DNA of 46,471 nucleotides from Azonexus sp. (GTDB lineage: Bacteria; Pseudomonadota; Gammaproteobacteria; Burkholderiales; Rhodocyclaceae). Below the pieces are notes generated by a model. It made no database searches and was not told the origin of the DNA. It saw only the letters and a list, made by a program, of their open reading frames with translations. The stretch spans positions 1 through 46,471 of the forward strand of contig NZ_JAVBXX010000003.1 in the NCBI RefSeq assembly GCF_030824335.1. Reading direction: 5' to 3'. Position numbers and translations under genes: made by a program. This document shows positions 28,968-41,300 of the stretch, piece after piece (position 1 is the stretch's first letter; every line of letters starts with the position of its first letter).

Positions 28968-30224
28968 TCATTCGGCCCAGCGGTATTCCCGGTGGTAGCC
29001 ATCGACTCGATCCAGCACCAGGCGGTGTCCGGCAACAAAGGCAGGCCAGGCACCGGGCAACAATTGATGATCGAGTTGCGCGTCGCGGGTGCCAAAACGG
29101 ATGACTTCGCTACCCCGCAACAGGGTCTCATATTCCGTCATGGATAGGCGATAGCGCTGATCAAGCGTGGCGTCGATCCCCATTGCCTGCAGCGCCTGCT
29201 GGCCATCGCGCTGAGCCACGCCACTATAAAACTCCGAACAGCAACCCGAGCCATAGGAAAACATGCCGATCCGGCGGGGCTCACTGAAATCCCCATATGC
29301 CAGCGTCCCGGCCAAGGCAAGCAGCACCGACGCACCGGCTGTATTGCCGACCCGCTGCCCGAAACTCAAGCTGGGAGCGACACGCCGCGCAAAATCTTCC
29401 TCGACTTCTGCCGGTGTCGCCTTGAGCAACTTGCGCATCAACTGCCGATGGGCGCCTTTGACCATGCCGCCGAAGGGCGTGTGAAAACACAGATAAGCGA
29501 AGCTGTTGCGCAGGTCGACATCGGCCACCCGTCGCGCGTAATCGCGAAAAGCATGCTCGCAGCAATCGAGATAAGCCATCAGCGACAGATCGGCATCCCC
29601 CGCTTCGTTATCAGGACCTGGCCGGCAGGTATCCATCACCTCGAAAGCATGATTGCCGTAGGCGCCCGCATCGACCTGCCAGAGCCGAGGCGCATCGCTG
29701 ACCAGGATGGCGACGGCCCCCGCCCCCGAACTCGGCTCGGAGTACGCCCACTCCTGGATGGCATTGGCATCGCCCAGGGCGAAGCGGGAAATATCGGTCG
29801 CAATGACCAAGGCCTTGGCGCCGGGCGACGTACCGGAGAGAATGAAGTTGATCGCCATCTGCAGACCTGCCGTACCCGAGTAGCAAGCCTGCTTGATCTC
29901 GAACAAACGGCAATTGGGCTGCAGCCCAAGCAAGGCATGAACATATGTACTGAGCGACTTACCGAAATCGATACCTGACTCGGTACACGTGATGACCATC
30001 TCGATATTCCGCCGCTCCTCCTCCGACAAGCCGGCGAGCAGAGGCTGTGCGGCATTGACGGCAAAGCTGACCGGATCCTCGTAGGGCAAGGCTACCGCCT
30101 TTTCCTTCATCATCAGATTGGCAAAACGCGGCATGTCCAGATTGCGATACATGCATAGTTCGTGCACATCGATGAAGGCGCTGCCCCCGTAAACGTTGAG
30201 CGCTTCGATGCCGGCAGTAATCAC
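28968..30224 (-). CDS. HMG-CoA synthase-like beta-branching enzyme (PksG type)
   Basis: A 418-residue member of the HMG-CoA synthase family. It condenses acetyl-ACP with a beta-ketoacyl-ACP on the megasynthase to start a beta-alkyl branch. Visible catalytic residues are Glu82 in CTESGIDFGK, Cys114 in KQACYSGTAG and the His of CFHTPFGGM. The sequence matches PksG-type enzymes almost block by block (YGSGCCSEFYSG near the C-terminus). GTG at 30224 is chosen because GGAGGA lies five bases upstream and the P450 stop overlaps it (GTGA). An upstream extension in frame has no conserved residues. Confidence 0.95.
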   Translation of the reverse strand: MITAGIEALNVYGGSAFIDVHELCMYRNLDMPRFANLMMKEKAVALPYEDPVSFAVNAAQPLLAGLSEEERRNIEMVITCTESGIDFGKSLSTYVHALLGLQPNCRLFEIKQACYSGTAGLQMAINFILSGTSPGAKALVIATDISRFALGDANAIQEWAYSEPSSGAGAVAILVSDAPRLWQVDAGAYGNHAFEVMDTCRPGPDNEAGDADLSLMAYLDCCEHAFRDYARRVADVDLRNSFAYLCFHTPFGGMVKGAHRQLMRKLLKATPAEVEEDFARRVAPSLSFGQRVGNTAGASVLLALAGTLAYGDFSEPRRIGMFSYGSGCCSEFYSGVAQRDGQQALQAMGIDATLDQRYRLSMTEYETLLRGSEVIRFGTRDAQLDHQLLPGAWPAFVAGHRLVLDRVDGYHREYRWAE

Positions 30225-31462
30225 ATATTCCTCCGCAAACGTACCGGCAGGCACTCAAGGCTACGCGCATTCATTCGGTCCAGACGCCAGCGGGCCTCGC
30301 CGGCCAGTTCGATTTCGGAAAAGCGATCAAGCAGGGCATTGAAGGCAACCTCTCCTTCCAGACGGGCCAGGCCGGCACCGATACAGGTATAAGCACCGGC
30401 ACCAAATGTCAGATGCGGATTCTTGGCGCGGCTGATGTCAAAACGTTCCGGGTCCGCAAAAACGGCAGGATCCCGATTCACCGCGCCGATAAAGCCCAGG
30501 ACCAGGGAGCCGGCCGGAATGACCAGATCGCCGACCGGAAAATCCTCGATTGCAACACGCAAGATCATGTTGCCGCCCGGCTCGTAGCGCATGCACTCCT
30601 CGACGGCCGTCTTCACCAGACTACGGTCGGCACGCAGCGCGGCAAGTTGCTCTGGATTGCGCAGCAGGCAAAGCATGCCATTACCGATCAGGGTAACCGT
30701 CGTTTCGTGGCCGGCGATCAGCATTGAAACAAGGTTCATCACGGCTTCTTCTTCATTCAGGGTGCCCGCTTCAAAAGCTGCAACCAGCGTATCGAGCAAG
30801 CAATTCCCCGGATTTCTACGGTGCTCGGCAATCAGTTCACGGACATAGATCTTGAATTCGTGCAACGCCTCAAGCGCCTCCTTGCGCTGCTCGGGCGTCG
30901 TCATGATGTCGAGCACGCGGATCATTGAGTCGCTCCAGGCAAGGACTTGCTGATCCATTTCGGCAGGAATTTCAAAAAGATTACAGACCACGCGCAAAGG
31001 CAAAGGGGCGGCATAGTCCGCGATGAACTCCAGGTCACCACCATTGCCCATGGCGTCGAGCAATTTCACTGCCTCAGCCTCGATCATGGGCGCCATGGCG
31101 GCCACGGCGGCCGGGCGGAATGCCTGTTCGAAAACCCCGCGCATACGCTGGTGATCGGCGCCATTGACATTGATCATCTGCGGCTGCATTTCCGAAAATA
31201 GCTGGTAGCACACGGGGTCCCTGGTCTTGGCCTCGGGTGTCGCCCAGCCACCACGCCACAAACGGGTATCGCGCCCCATCTTCGGTGAGCGTGCCAACTT
31301 GGCAAATTCGTTATGACCCAATACAAAATACACATCGGAAGCCCGATCATGATGGACTGGCCCCAACTCACGCCATGCCTTCAATTGTGGATATGGATCA
31401 ATCAGGAAAGATTGCTTCTTGATCGTATCCCACCAACTGGACTCTTCGGCTACGGTATTCAT
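30221..31462 (-). CDS. Cytochrome P450
   Basis: A 413-residue soluble bacterial P450. The I-helix oxygen-activation motif is LIAGHETTVTL (about residues 243-253). The K-helix ExxR is EECMR, and the heme loop is FGAGAYTCIGAGLARLE with Cys360 as the thiolate ligand (Tyr replaces the common His before it). ATG at 31462 follows a GGGGGAG ribosome site. It lies inside the PKS operon, ten bases after the methyltransferase gene and overlapping the HMGS gene. PksS of the bacillaene pathway occupies an analogous place. It probably hydroxylates, desaturates or epoxidises the polyketide; the site of action is unknown. Confidence 0.93.
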   Translation of the reverse strand: MNTVAEESSWWDTIKKQSFLIDPYPQLKAWRELGPVHHDRASDVYFVLGHNEFAKLARSPKMGRDTRLWRGGWATPEAKTRDPVCYQLFSEMQPQMINVNGADHQRMRGVFEQAFRPAAVAAMAPMIEAEAVKLLDAMGNGGDLEFIADYAAPLPLRVVCNLFEIPAEMDQQVLAWSDSMIRVLDIMTTPEQRKEALEALHEFKIYVRELIAEHRRNPGNCLLDTLVAAFEAGTLNEEEAVMNLVSMLIAGHETTVTLIGNGMLCLLRNPEQLAALRADRSLVKTAVEECMRYEPGGNMILRVAIEDFPVGDLVIPAGSLVLGFIGAVNRDPAVFADPERFDISRAKNPHLTFGAGAYTCIGAGLARLEGEVAFNALLDRFSEIELAGEARWRLDRMNARSLECLPVRLRRNM

Positions 31463-31472
31463 CGCTCCCCCT

Positions 31473-32282
31473 TCAGACAAGACGTTTTGCATAAATATGA
31501 AATACCGGCATCACGGCATTCGCCAAAGGATGATGACCGATCATCGTACGAAACCCCCGGGCTTCGAGCTGCTTTTGCATCAACTCCGTCTCGGCCAGCC
31601 CCAAATGCACCTCGACCACCAGTTGCCGGATCAAAGGCCAGTCCGCCTCATCGAGCCCGGCCAGCACGTCCTTTTCCGCCCCCTCGGTATCGATTTTCAA
31701 CAGATCGATATGACTGAGCTGATGCCGACGAATCTGCTGGCTCAAGGTTTCAATGCGGGCACGAACCTTTTGCGTGGCGAATAATTGATCAGCAAACTCA
31801 GGAGAGACGGCAACTTGTTGGCTGGCGCCGGTTTTATCCAAAATATCGGTAATTTTGCGGTCGACCGAAGAACCGAACAATATTTCGCGCATACCGTTCA
31901 CCAACGCCGTACTGGCCTCCCCATGGCATGAAGACAAAGCGGTAATACCTGGAAAATATTCGAAATCGAGCTCTCCCGGCACAGCGCCCAGGCCCATGGC
32001 AAACACCTCGGCCTTGCCGGACAGATTGCGTTCCAGCGCGGCAAACGCCTCAGGCATTGGCTCATAGGCAAAAACCCTGGCACCGGGACATTGGTCCAGC
32101 AAATGCAGGGAAAACAAGCCGATATTGGCCCCCACATCCAGATAAACCCCGTCAGCCGGCAATTCAATGCCGTGTGCCGTCAGATCATCGTTGAAAATTT
32201 CATGGACGGAAAAATCCACTTCGTACGCATTCACGCAATGGATTTGGCGTCCATCAGGCAAGGTAGTGAGGCATAAAGTCAT
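31473..32282 (-). CDS. FkbM-family SAM methyltransferase
   Basis: A 269-residue methyltransferase. VYLDVGANIGLFSLHLL is the SAM-binding motif I (about residues 46-62), then FAYEPMPEAFAALERNL. A late LSHIDLLKIDTEGAEKDVLAGL block is diagnostic of the FkbM family (Methyltransf_21), which O-methylates hydroxyl groups of natural products and sugars. ATG at 32282 follows GTGGAG. It stands 36 bases after the megasynthase gene and before the P450, so P450 hydroxylation followed by O-methylation is a plausible sequence. Confidence 0.9.
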   Translation of the reverse strand: MTLCLTTLPDGRQIHCVNAYEVDFSVHEIFNDDLTAHGIELPADGVYLDVGANIGLFSLHLLDQCPGARVFAYEPMPEAFAALERNLSGKAEVFAMGLGAVPGELDFEYFPGITALSSCHGEASTALVNGMREILFGSSVDRKITDILDKTGASQQVAVSPEFADQLFATQKVRARIETLSQQIRRHQLSHIDLLKIDTEGAEKDVLAGLDEADWPLIRQLVVEVHLGLAETELMQKQLEARGFRTMIGHHPLANAVMPVFHIYAKRLV

Positions 32283-32318
32283 TGGCAAAACTCCACACGA
32301 AGCAACGGAAATTGATAT

Positions 32319-35300
32319 TTATTTGGCAAAGAACCCGCTCTCGCCAAAGCTGTCCACCAGATACTCGGCTAACTGAGCCACCTGGGGAGCCTGCAGAATG
32401 CTGTAATGATCTCCAGACAACTCCCTGAGCAACAGACCACGCGGCGCCAATGCCCCCCAGGCTTGAACCTGCTCGCGCAATGCCGGCTGAGCACAGGCGA
32501 AAAGCGTCACGGGACCATCGTAGCTTTCGGGACGATAAGACTCGAACGCTGCGCTATGCGCCTGAAAAATCCGCAACAGGTGTGCCTCCTGTTCGCCAGG
32601 AATTGGCGCACCAGTCCCGGCCTGCGCCCTCAAATCCTGCACGAAAGCCTGGCGCCAACGGCTTGCTGGATCAGCATCCGACAGCCCTTCGCCAACGCCA
32701 TCAGCCGCCTCAAGCTGGCGCAACAAGGCGGGCGGATAACTATCAATCAGCGCCAGCAAAGCCACTTTCTCACCGGCCCGGGTCAATTGCTGCGCCATTT
32801 CATAAGCCAATATCCCACCCATCGACCAGCCGGCAAGAAAATAGGGACCACGCGATTGAACACTGCGCAATGCACCGAGCAGCACCGCCGCCATCTCCGG
32901 CAGACTTCCTGTGGCGAGTGAACCGTCCAGGGCCGGCGACTGCAAGCCATAAACCGGACGGTCACCGGCCAGCCGACTGGCCAACTCGCGGTAGCAGCCG
33001 ACACCGCCACCAACCGGGTGCATGAAAAATACCGGCGCAGCACGACCACCCGAATGGAGCAAGACCAGCGGAGAAGACTCGGCAACGCCAGCGTCTTGAC
33101 GCAGCAAAGCCGCCTGTTGGCCCAGCGTGGGCGCCGCCAGCAAGGCAGACATCGACAAGCTGCGGCCAAAGTGCCGGCGAATCAGGCCAAGCAATTGAAG
33201 CACAAGCAGGGAATGACCGCCGCAGAGGAAAAAATCATCCGCTGCAGTCACCGAACTCAGGCCGAGTAAACGGCACCAGAATTCGCCCAGCGCGAGTTCA
33301 ACTTCATCCTGCACCGCCCGCTCTTGGGCAGCCCCCGGCAAAGGCGGGAGTGGCAAGGCCTGACGGTCGATCTTGCCCCCCTGCGTCATTGGCAGACGTG
33401 CGAGAAAAACATAACTGGCAGGACACATGGCAGCCGGCAAACGTTCGGCGAGCCAACGACGAAACCCAGCCTCGTCAGGCTGGCCATTTGCAACCACATA
33501 GGCGATCAACGAGGGATCTGCACCGCTTCCGGTGCGTGCCATTACCACGGCATCGACGGCACCGGCCTGGCGCAGCAGTGTCTCGACTTCCCCCGGTTCA
33601 ATGCGGAAACCGCGGATTTTTACCTGTAGATCACGTCGACCGTGGAAAGCGATCAAGCCCTGCGCGCCAGGTAGGTAACGGGCAAGATCACCACTGTAAT
33701 AGACGCGCTGGTCGAGCCCGTCATCGGCAAATGCATCAGGACGAAAACGCGTCGCATTGAGCGTCGCGTGTTCGCCAGTTTGTCCACGATAGCCCTGCGC
33801 CACACGTGGCCCACCAATCACCAGCTCGCCTATGACCCCTTCCGGTACAGGATTGCCATCCCGATCCAGGATATAAACCCAGCCACCGGCCAGCGGACGG
33901 CCGATTGGTACACTATTTGGCACGACATCCCCGGAACACTCAGCCCGAACATCACATACCGTTGCCGTAATGGTCGCTTCGGTAGGACCGTAGGCATTGA
34001 GGAAACGGGCATTGGCCAAGGGACTCTGGCGCCACAGATCAAGCAATTCCGGCGCCAAAGCCTCGCCTCCGGCGATCAACAATCTGGGACACGAAACAGT
34101 GACCGGCTCTTCACGCCAAGCTTGCAGCACATCCCGCAGATAGGCCGGCGGCAGATCGGCAACGCTCACCCCTTGAGATGAAAAGACCTCGGCAAGTGCG
34201 AATGGAGACCAGAGCTGTTGATCGCGCATGACCAGACAAGCACCAACGGTCAAGGTAGGCACTATTTGCTCGAGCGCAGCATCGACATGGTGCGAAGCAA
34301 ACTGCAAGACCCGGTCGACTGGGGACAAAGCGTAATGCGCCATCACTGCCGCACAATGCACCGCCAACGCACCATGCGAGACCGCAACGCCCTTGGGATT
34401 ACCGGTCGAACCCGAGGTATAGATCAGGTAAGCCGGGCTATCCGGAGTGACGCAAGGCGGCTCGATCAGTTGCGGACTACGCTCTATCGCACCATGCATC
34501 CGGTCAAGCAAGACAACCGGCACATCCTCCAGCGGTAGTTGCGCCTGACTTGCCGTCTCGGCAATGATCAGCACCGGCGCCGCATCGGCCAGAATAAGTG
34601 CCAGCCGCTGCCTGGGACAATCCGCCTCCAGAGGAACCCAGATCAGTCCTAGCCGAAGTGTCGCAAGCAGTGCGACGATGCTGTCAGCAGAACGCCCGAG
34701 CAACACCGCGACAGCCTGTCCGGGTTTCACCCCCCAGGTATTCAGATAGCTGGCCAGACGCCAGGCGCGCTCGGTTAATTCGCCGTAACTCAGACGTTCT
34801 GCGCCGACGATTAGCGCCGTCGCCTCCGGACTCAGGCTAGCCTGCTGCACAATCCACTCCACCACGGATCCCGTTGTCGAAGGCAGCGGCTGATTCCGGC
34901 CACTCCAGTCATCCAGCAAGCAGCAGCGCTCAGCGGCACCCAGCATGTCGAGCTGGCCAATCGGCAACTGCTTCTCACGACAGATCGCCGCAGCAAGATT
35001 CTGGTAATGGCCGAGCAGGCGTTCAATCGTGTCGCGATCAAAACATCCTTCATCAAACGCCACCACCAGATGAAGCTGATCACCTTCGGCATGGAACTCC
35101 AGCGCCAGCGGCACATCCCCTGATTGACGCGCCCCAGAGATATGACGCACGGCGACCCCGGCATCGGCCGAGAAGTCCTGCGGCTCGATAAAACTCTGCC
35201 AGCCGAAAATGACCTGAACCAGGGAGAGCAAATCCGAAGAAGTACGCCCGTTGGCAAATTTCATTTTTCCGGGCAAGGTCGCAAAAGGCCATGCCCCATG

Positions 35301-38300
35301 ATCCATGCCTTCGATCAAACGCAACTGCATGGCCTGCAAAAATTCACCGGCGGCCATATCGCCGCGCGGGAAAGCACGGATCGCCAGCAGATTGGCGAAA
35401 TACCCGATGCTCTGCTCGAATCGCCGATCCGGCCGCCCGACGACCGGCATGCCAACCACAATATCTTCCTGCCCCGTATAGCGATAAAGCAGGATATGCA
35501 AGACCCCGAGAAAGAAGGCTGACGGATTGATCGCCAAAGCCTGGGCACAATCCCGGCAGGCCAGAACCAGATCAGTCGGCAACTCCCGGGACAGGCTGGC
35601 ACCACAACCAGGCTGCGTCTGGACCGTACCAAAACACCGGGGCAAATCGAGAACCGGCAGGTCGCCCACCGAGCCGCCATCCGACCCACTACCCAGCTCG
35701 GTTTGCCAGTAGGCAAGATCGGCCAGCCCGGTCTGGCTCGCCAGATAGGCACGCTCCCAGGCGACAAACTCGGCAAAGCTCGCTGCGTGCGGTGGCGCCA
35801 GTACAGGCTGGCCAGCCAGCAAACGACCATAACAGGACCAGAAATAGCGACTGAAATGAACCGCCGACAAGCCATCGAAGACGATGTGGTGTATCAGGAT
35901 CAGGACGACATCCTGACTCCCCCCCCGCAGCAATTCGAAGCGGCCAGGCAATTCCGTCAGATCAAGGGCCAGGCGAGTACGTGCTGCGACAGCGGCGTCA
36001 AGCGACATTTCCGGCGCCAGAGTCAGCACATTCACCATCGCCGGCGTCAAGGCTGGCTGCCACTCGGGCTCGCCATCATCCAGTGCAACAATCCGGCTAG
36101 CCAGCAAGGGCCAGGCGGCAACTACAGCACGGCACGTCTGTTCCAGAACCGGCAGCACCACCCCGTCCACGCAAAAAGCCAAAGGCAGGTTATAAGCCGT
36201 CAAGGCCGGATAAAGCTGTTGCCAGCGCCACAAGCCCTTCTGCCCCTCGGACAGCGGGTAAGCCACCGCAGGAGTGGCAACTGAATTGGGTTGCACGAAC
36301 ACAGCAACATCGCCCTGACGGCGCAAGACTTCGGCGGCCAATGCGGCAGGCGTCGGAAACTTTTCCAGATCAGCATGGCGCAATTGCACGCTAGTCGCCT
36401 CAGCCAGGCGATAAATCAGGCGCAGGCCAAGCATTGAATCAGCCCCCTGCTGGCGGAAGGTCGAGTCCTTATTCAGACTAGCCCGAGCAGCACACAATTC
36501 GCTGGCCATGCAGTCAAGGATCATCTCCAGCAACGCATTCGCGTCGAGCGGCTTTGCCGGCACCGGGTTCACCGCCTCAGCCGGCAGACTGTCCCGAATC
36601 GCCGCTTGCGCTGGACGGGGTAGCCAGTAATGCTCACGGGCAAAGGGATAGCCCGGCAAAACCAGCGGCGGCAGTGTCGGATCGGCTGCTGCCACCGCAT
36701 CCGCCAGTCCGGCATCTCGCGTAGCATCCAGCATGACGTCAGCGCTCAGACGAGCGATCAACTCAGCACGGTCGACCGCCACTGTTTCCCAGGCACATGC
36801 CATCGGCTCGCGCCGATATTGCAGCGTTGCGGCCAGTCGAGCCAGAGAAACATCAGGGTGACGTTCCAGATAGTCGCGCATCAAGGAAAGAAGTTCGGCC
36901 AGACGTCCCGGATCTCGGGCAAACAGCGGGAAGCGATGAGCCCGCCGGGATTCTGGCAGCGCCGGCGCCGCCTCAGGTCCAAGCGTGCTTGCAAGCTCAG
37001 GCGCAGCTTCAAGAATCAAATGCACATTGGCCCCACCAGCCCCGAAGGAACTGACCGTCGCCCGCAACGGCCCACCACTCGGCAACGATGCCTGCCATGG
37101 TTCCAGGGCACGCTGCGGCAGGAACGGCGAGCCGGCGAATTGCAGATGGGGACTGAGCGACTCAAGCAGCACGCCAGGAACCAGTTGCCGATGTTCGAGT
37201 TGCAACAAAACCTTGGTCAGTTGCGCCATGCCGGAGGCAGACTCACCATGCCCCAGATTGGCTTTGACCGAACCGATGCGGCAAAAACCTTCGTCCGCAG
37301 TAAATGCCCGGAAAGCCCGGGTCAAGGCCCTAAACTCGATGGCATCGCCGAGCGCAGAGCCATTGGCTGCGGCTTCGACATAGCCGACGCTGCGCGGATC
37401 GATTGCAGCGCGCCGGAAATTTTCCTCGATCAACCGTGCCTGGGCATCGCCGCTGGGCACCCCATAACCCGCGGAATGCCCGGCGTGATTGGCCGAACTG
37501 GCTTTGATCACGGCAATCACCGGGTCGCCATCGCGCAGTGCGTCAGCCATCGGTTTGAGCAGCACCGCGCCAACGCCTTCGGCCGGCAAATAGCCATCAC
37601 CATCGCCGAAACTTCGGCTATCGACCTGGCTCCCCAGCATGCCCGCCCGGGAAAGCGCAATGTACTTGCTCGAACTCAGGGTCAGATTGACCCCGCCCGC
37701 AATCGCCAGCGCACATTCGCCACGTTGCAGGCTCTGGACGGCCAGATGAACCGCCTGCAATCCGGAGGAACACATCGTGTCGACCGCAATACTCGGCCCC
37801 TGCAGATCAAAAAAGAACGAAACCCGGTTCGCCAGACTGGCATGCGATGACTGGGCCACCAGCATGCGACTTTCATCGTCCGTATCAACTGCGTGATACG
37901 GGTGATACATCGCGCCGACAAAAACACCGACCCGGGCGTCGTAATGCTGGCGTAGCCAGTCCCGGGTGTGCCCGCCCCGCTCAAGCAGATGCCATACCGT
38001 TTGCAGGAAGAGGCGCTCCTGCGGGTCCATCAAGATGGCATCGCGCGCCGACAGGCCAAAGAATCCGGGATCGAAACAATCAATGTTTTCGAGGAAGCCG
38101 CCCCATTTGCAATAACTACGCCCCGGCTCGCCCTTGTTGGGCGAATAGGTATCCTGCAGATCCCAGCGTTCGGCGGGAATTTCCGTCACACAATCACGTC
38201 CGGCCTGCAACGCCGCCCAAAACTCCTCGATGTTTTCGGCGCCGGGGTAGCGCCCGGCTACGGCGATGACTGCAATGTCGGGGTTGACGGGGCGTTTGTC

Positions 38301-41300
38301 GGAAACCGGCGCAGGGCGAAGCGGCTCTGCCTCGGTCGCTGTCAACGCGTGTTCAGCGCCTGGTTCGGCAGACTGCCCGTCTGGCATCGTGAGCAATGCA
38401 GCCAGACTGGCAGCGTGCGAGCTCAGAAGCGCATCAGCCAGTCGGTCGACGCTCGGGTATTCAAACAATAGCGTCTTCGGCAAAATCCCCAGACTTCGCT
38501 CCAGGCGCTCAATCATCTGCATGGCAAGTACAGAATCCAGACCATAGCGGTCGACTGCATGAAACGGATCAATTCCCTGCACGGTGAGACCGGTAACTTC
38601 AGCCAGATTTTCTGCCAGCCAATGGACGACGCAGGCTTTCAAATCCGGCGCGCCTGGCGGCAAACCGGGGGGCACAGCAAGCGCCTCCGCTGATCGCACC
38701 ACACCAAGCCCAAGCAATGCACGCAGACGATCGGGGTCGTCACCGTCAAGCACCAGGACTTGATCCACCTGACGATGATCCCAAGCCAGATCAAGCGCTG
38801 CCCACGCACCTTCTGTCGTCAAGGGGTGCACGCCACTATGCGCCACCATGGCCTGAATTTGCCTGTCGTCCAGGCGCATCCCGCCATCGCGCCAATACGG
38901 CCAGTCGATGGATAAAGTCTTGCCCCGCCTGCGCCCCTCTGCCTGCAGGCGGTTGCGATAGGCGGCGAAAGCGTCGAGCCAGGCATTGGCACAGGCGTAA
39001 TCGGCCTGTCCCGGATTGCCCAAGGCCCCCGATAGCGAGGCGAACAAGATGACGCAATCAAGGTCGCAAGCTGCCGTCGCCTGATCCAGCGCATACAGCC
39101 CGGCCACTTTGGGCGCCAGTACGGCCGCCAACTCTTGCGGATTTTTGCGCAGCAACAGCTTGTCGCGGGTAATACCTGCAGCGTGAATGATGCCGTTGAT
39201 CGGCCCCCGGATCTGGCGCAATTCGTCAACCACCTGCTGTGCCGACGCCATATCGGCAATGTCGGCCGCCCGATAGATGACCTGAGCGGGCAGCGCCGCC
39301 AAGCGGGCTTGCAGCTCGGCGCTGGGTGCTGAACGGCCGACCAGACAAAGTAGAGCGCCCTGCGTCTGGCTGGCAATGTGTTCAGCCAGCAAAAGGCCAA
39401 GACCGCCAGCACCACCGGTGATCAAGTAAACCCCGCCATCCCGCCAAGGCGCTTTCCCCGCCTGCTTTTTAGCAGACTCAGCGGCGGAAACGAGCAACTC
39501 GCGCCAAACCGGAATCTGACGCTCTGCCCCGACATAACGCACCAGCAGATCGGCGCTGGCCTGCTCGGCCCGCAACACGCCAAGCGGGTCGGTTTCACTT
39601 TCATCCAGCGCCAGCAACTGGCAACGCAAGGCCGGATGTTCCTGTCCGGCCGTGCGCAACAGACCAGCCAGTCCGGCAAACAATCCCGTTTCGCCGGCCA
39701 GTGGAACGACCACCTGGAGCAAGGCCCGGTCTGGCCGTTGCTTGACCAGGTCCTGGATCATTTCCAGCAAAAACTGGGCGTAGACCGTATAACGCTGGGC
39801 AATGCTCTGCGTGCGCTGATCAAGAATCCGATATTCGGCGGGTGCCAGCGCGACAGACAATTCAGCAAGCCATTCGCCGGGTTCGCACAGTACCACCCAG
39901 GTCGATGCCGGCGGCTCGATCGGCAGCAATGCGACAGGACGCCATTCGGGCGTAAACAGCAAAGGCGGCTGGGTAGGCCGGGCAGCCGGTGGCAGACTGA
40001 TGCGCAGGTGGTTTGTACTGTCTTCACGCTGGGCGGCAACAGATGTCGAACCCGGCACCCAATAACGCTCGCGGGCGAAGGGATAAGTCGGCAAGCCTAT
40101 TTTGGGTGGCAGCGGCCCCGCTGGCCACAAGGCCAACCAATTGACCGTTTCCCCGGCCATCCAGCGTGCAGCCAACTCGCCTTCCGGGCTGGAGGTAGCC
40201 GTGGCGACGTGAATAGCAGCGGAAATAGCCGGTGCAGCCAACAGTTTGATTTGGTCATCAATTCGTTCGATCAACTGGCGACGGTCGACAGCCAGTATGA
40301 CGACCCGCTGCTCGAAAGCCTCCCGATCCATTTGCAGGCAACGCGCTACCGCTGGGAGATCGGTCTCGGCCAGGCCGAGCAAGGCCTGCCGCATGCGCCG
40401 CAGCAGTTCGCCAAGACGCGCTGTGTCGCGTGCCGAAAACGGGAAGACGCCCGGCCAAGCGACGCCTGGCAGACGACGCGAGACGCTAGTGATGTATTCC
40501 TCGATCACCAGATGAGCATTGCTGCCACCGGCGCCGAAGGAAGAAAGACCGGCAATACGCGGCACCACCCCGGACGCTGTCTGCTGGCGTGGCCAGGCTT
40601 GCAGGCGGCGCTGGACGATGAAGGGCGTGGCGGCAAAATCGATATTCGGGTTCAGTCGCTCGCTGTGCAGTGACGGCACCAGTTGGCCGTGTTGCATCTG
40701 CAGCAGCACTTTGGTCAAGCCGGCAATACCGGCGGCACTTTCGGCATGACCGATATTGGACTTGACCGAGCCGATGGCGCAGCCCCCCGCTGCAACGCCC
40801 TCCCCGGCCGTGAATGCACGAGCCAATGCCGCAATTTCGATGGGGTCGCCGAGACTGGTGCCGGTGCCGTGGGCCTCGACGTAGCTCACCGCACAGGGGG
40901 CCACCCCGGCTTTGGCCATGGCGCGGCGAATCACAGCCTCCTGGGCATGCGGATTCGGCACGGCATAGCCGTTGGTCTTGCCGCCGTGATTCAGGGCCGA
41001 GCCGCGAATGACGCCATAAATGCGATCGCCATCGGCCTCGGCCCGGGCCAGAGGCTTGAGCAACACAGCCCCGACGCCTTCGCCCGGCACGTAGCCGTCG
41101 CCTCCCTCTCCGAAACTCTCGCAACGTCCCTTGCTCGAGGTGAAACGCCCCTGGGCAAGCGCCAGATATTTATTCGGATGCAGGGTGAGATTCACCCCCC
41201 CCGCCAGGGCCATCTCGCAACCGCCGGCACGCAGACTTTCGCAGGCCAGATGAATGGCCGTCAGCGAAGATGAACACATGCTGTCCACAGCCAGACTCGG

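Noticed and set aside
39378..40673. 431-residue open frame opposite the KR/KS3 region
   Set aside because: Lies wholly within the megasynthase in the opposite strand; no motif.
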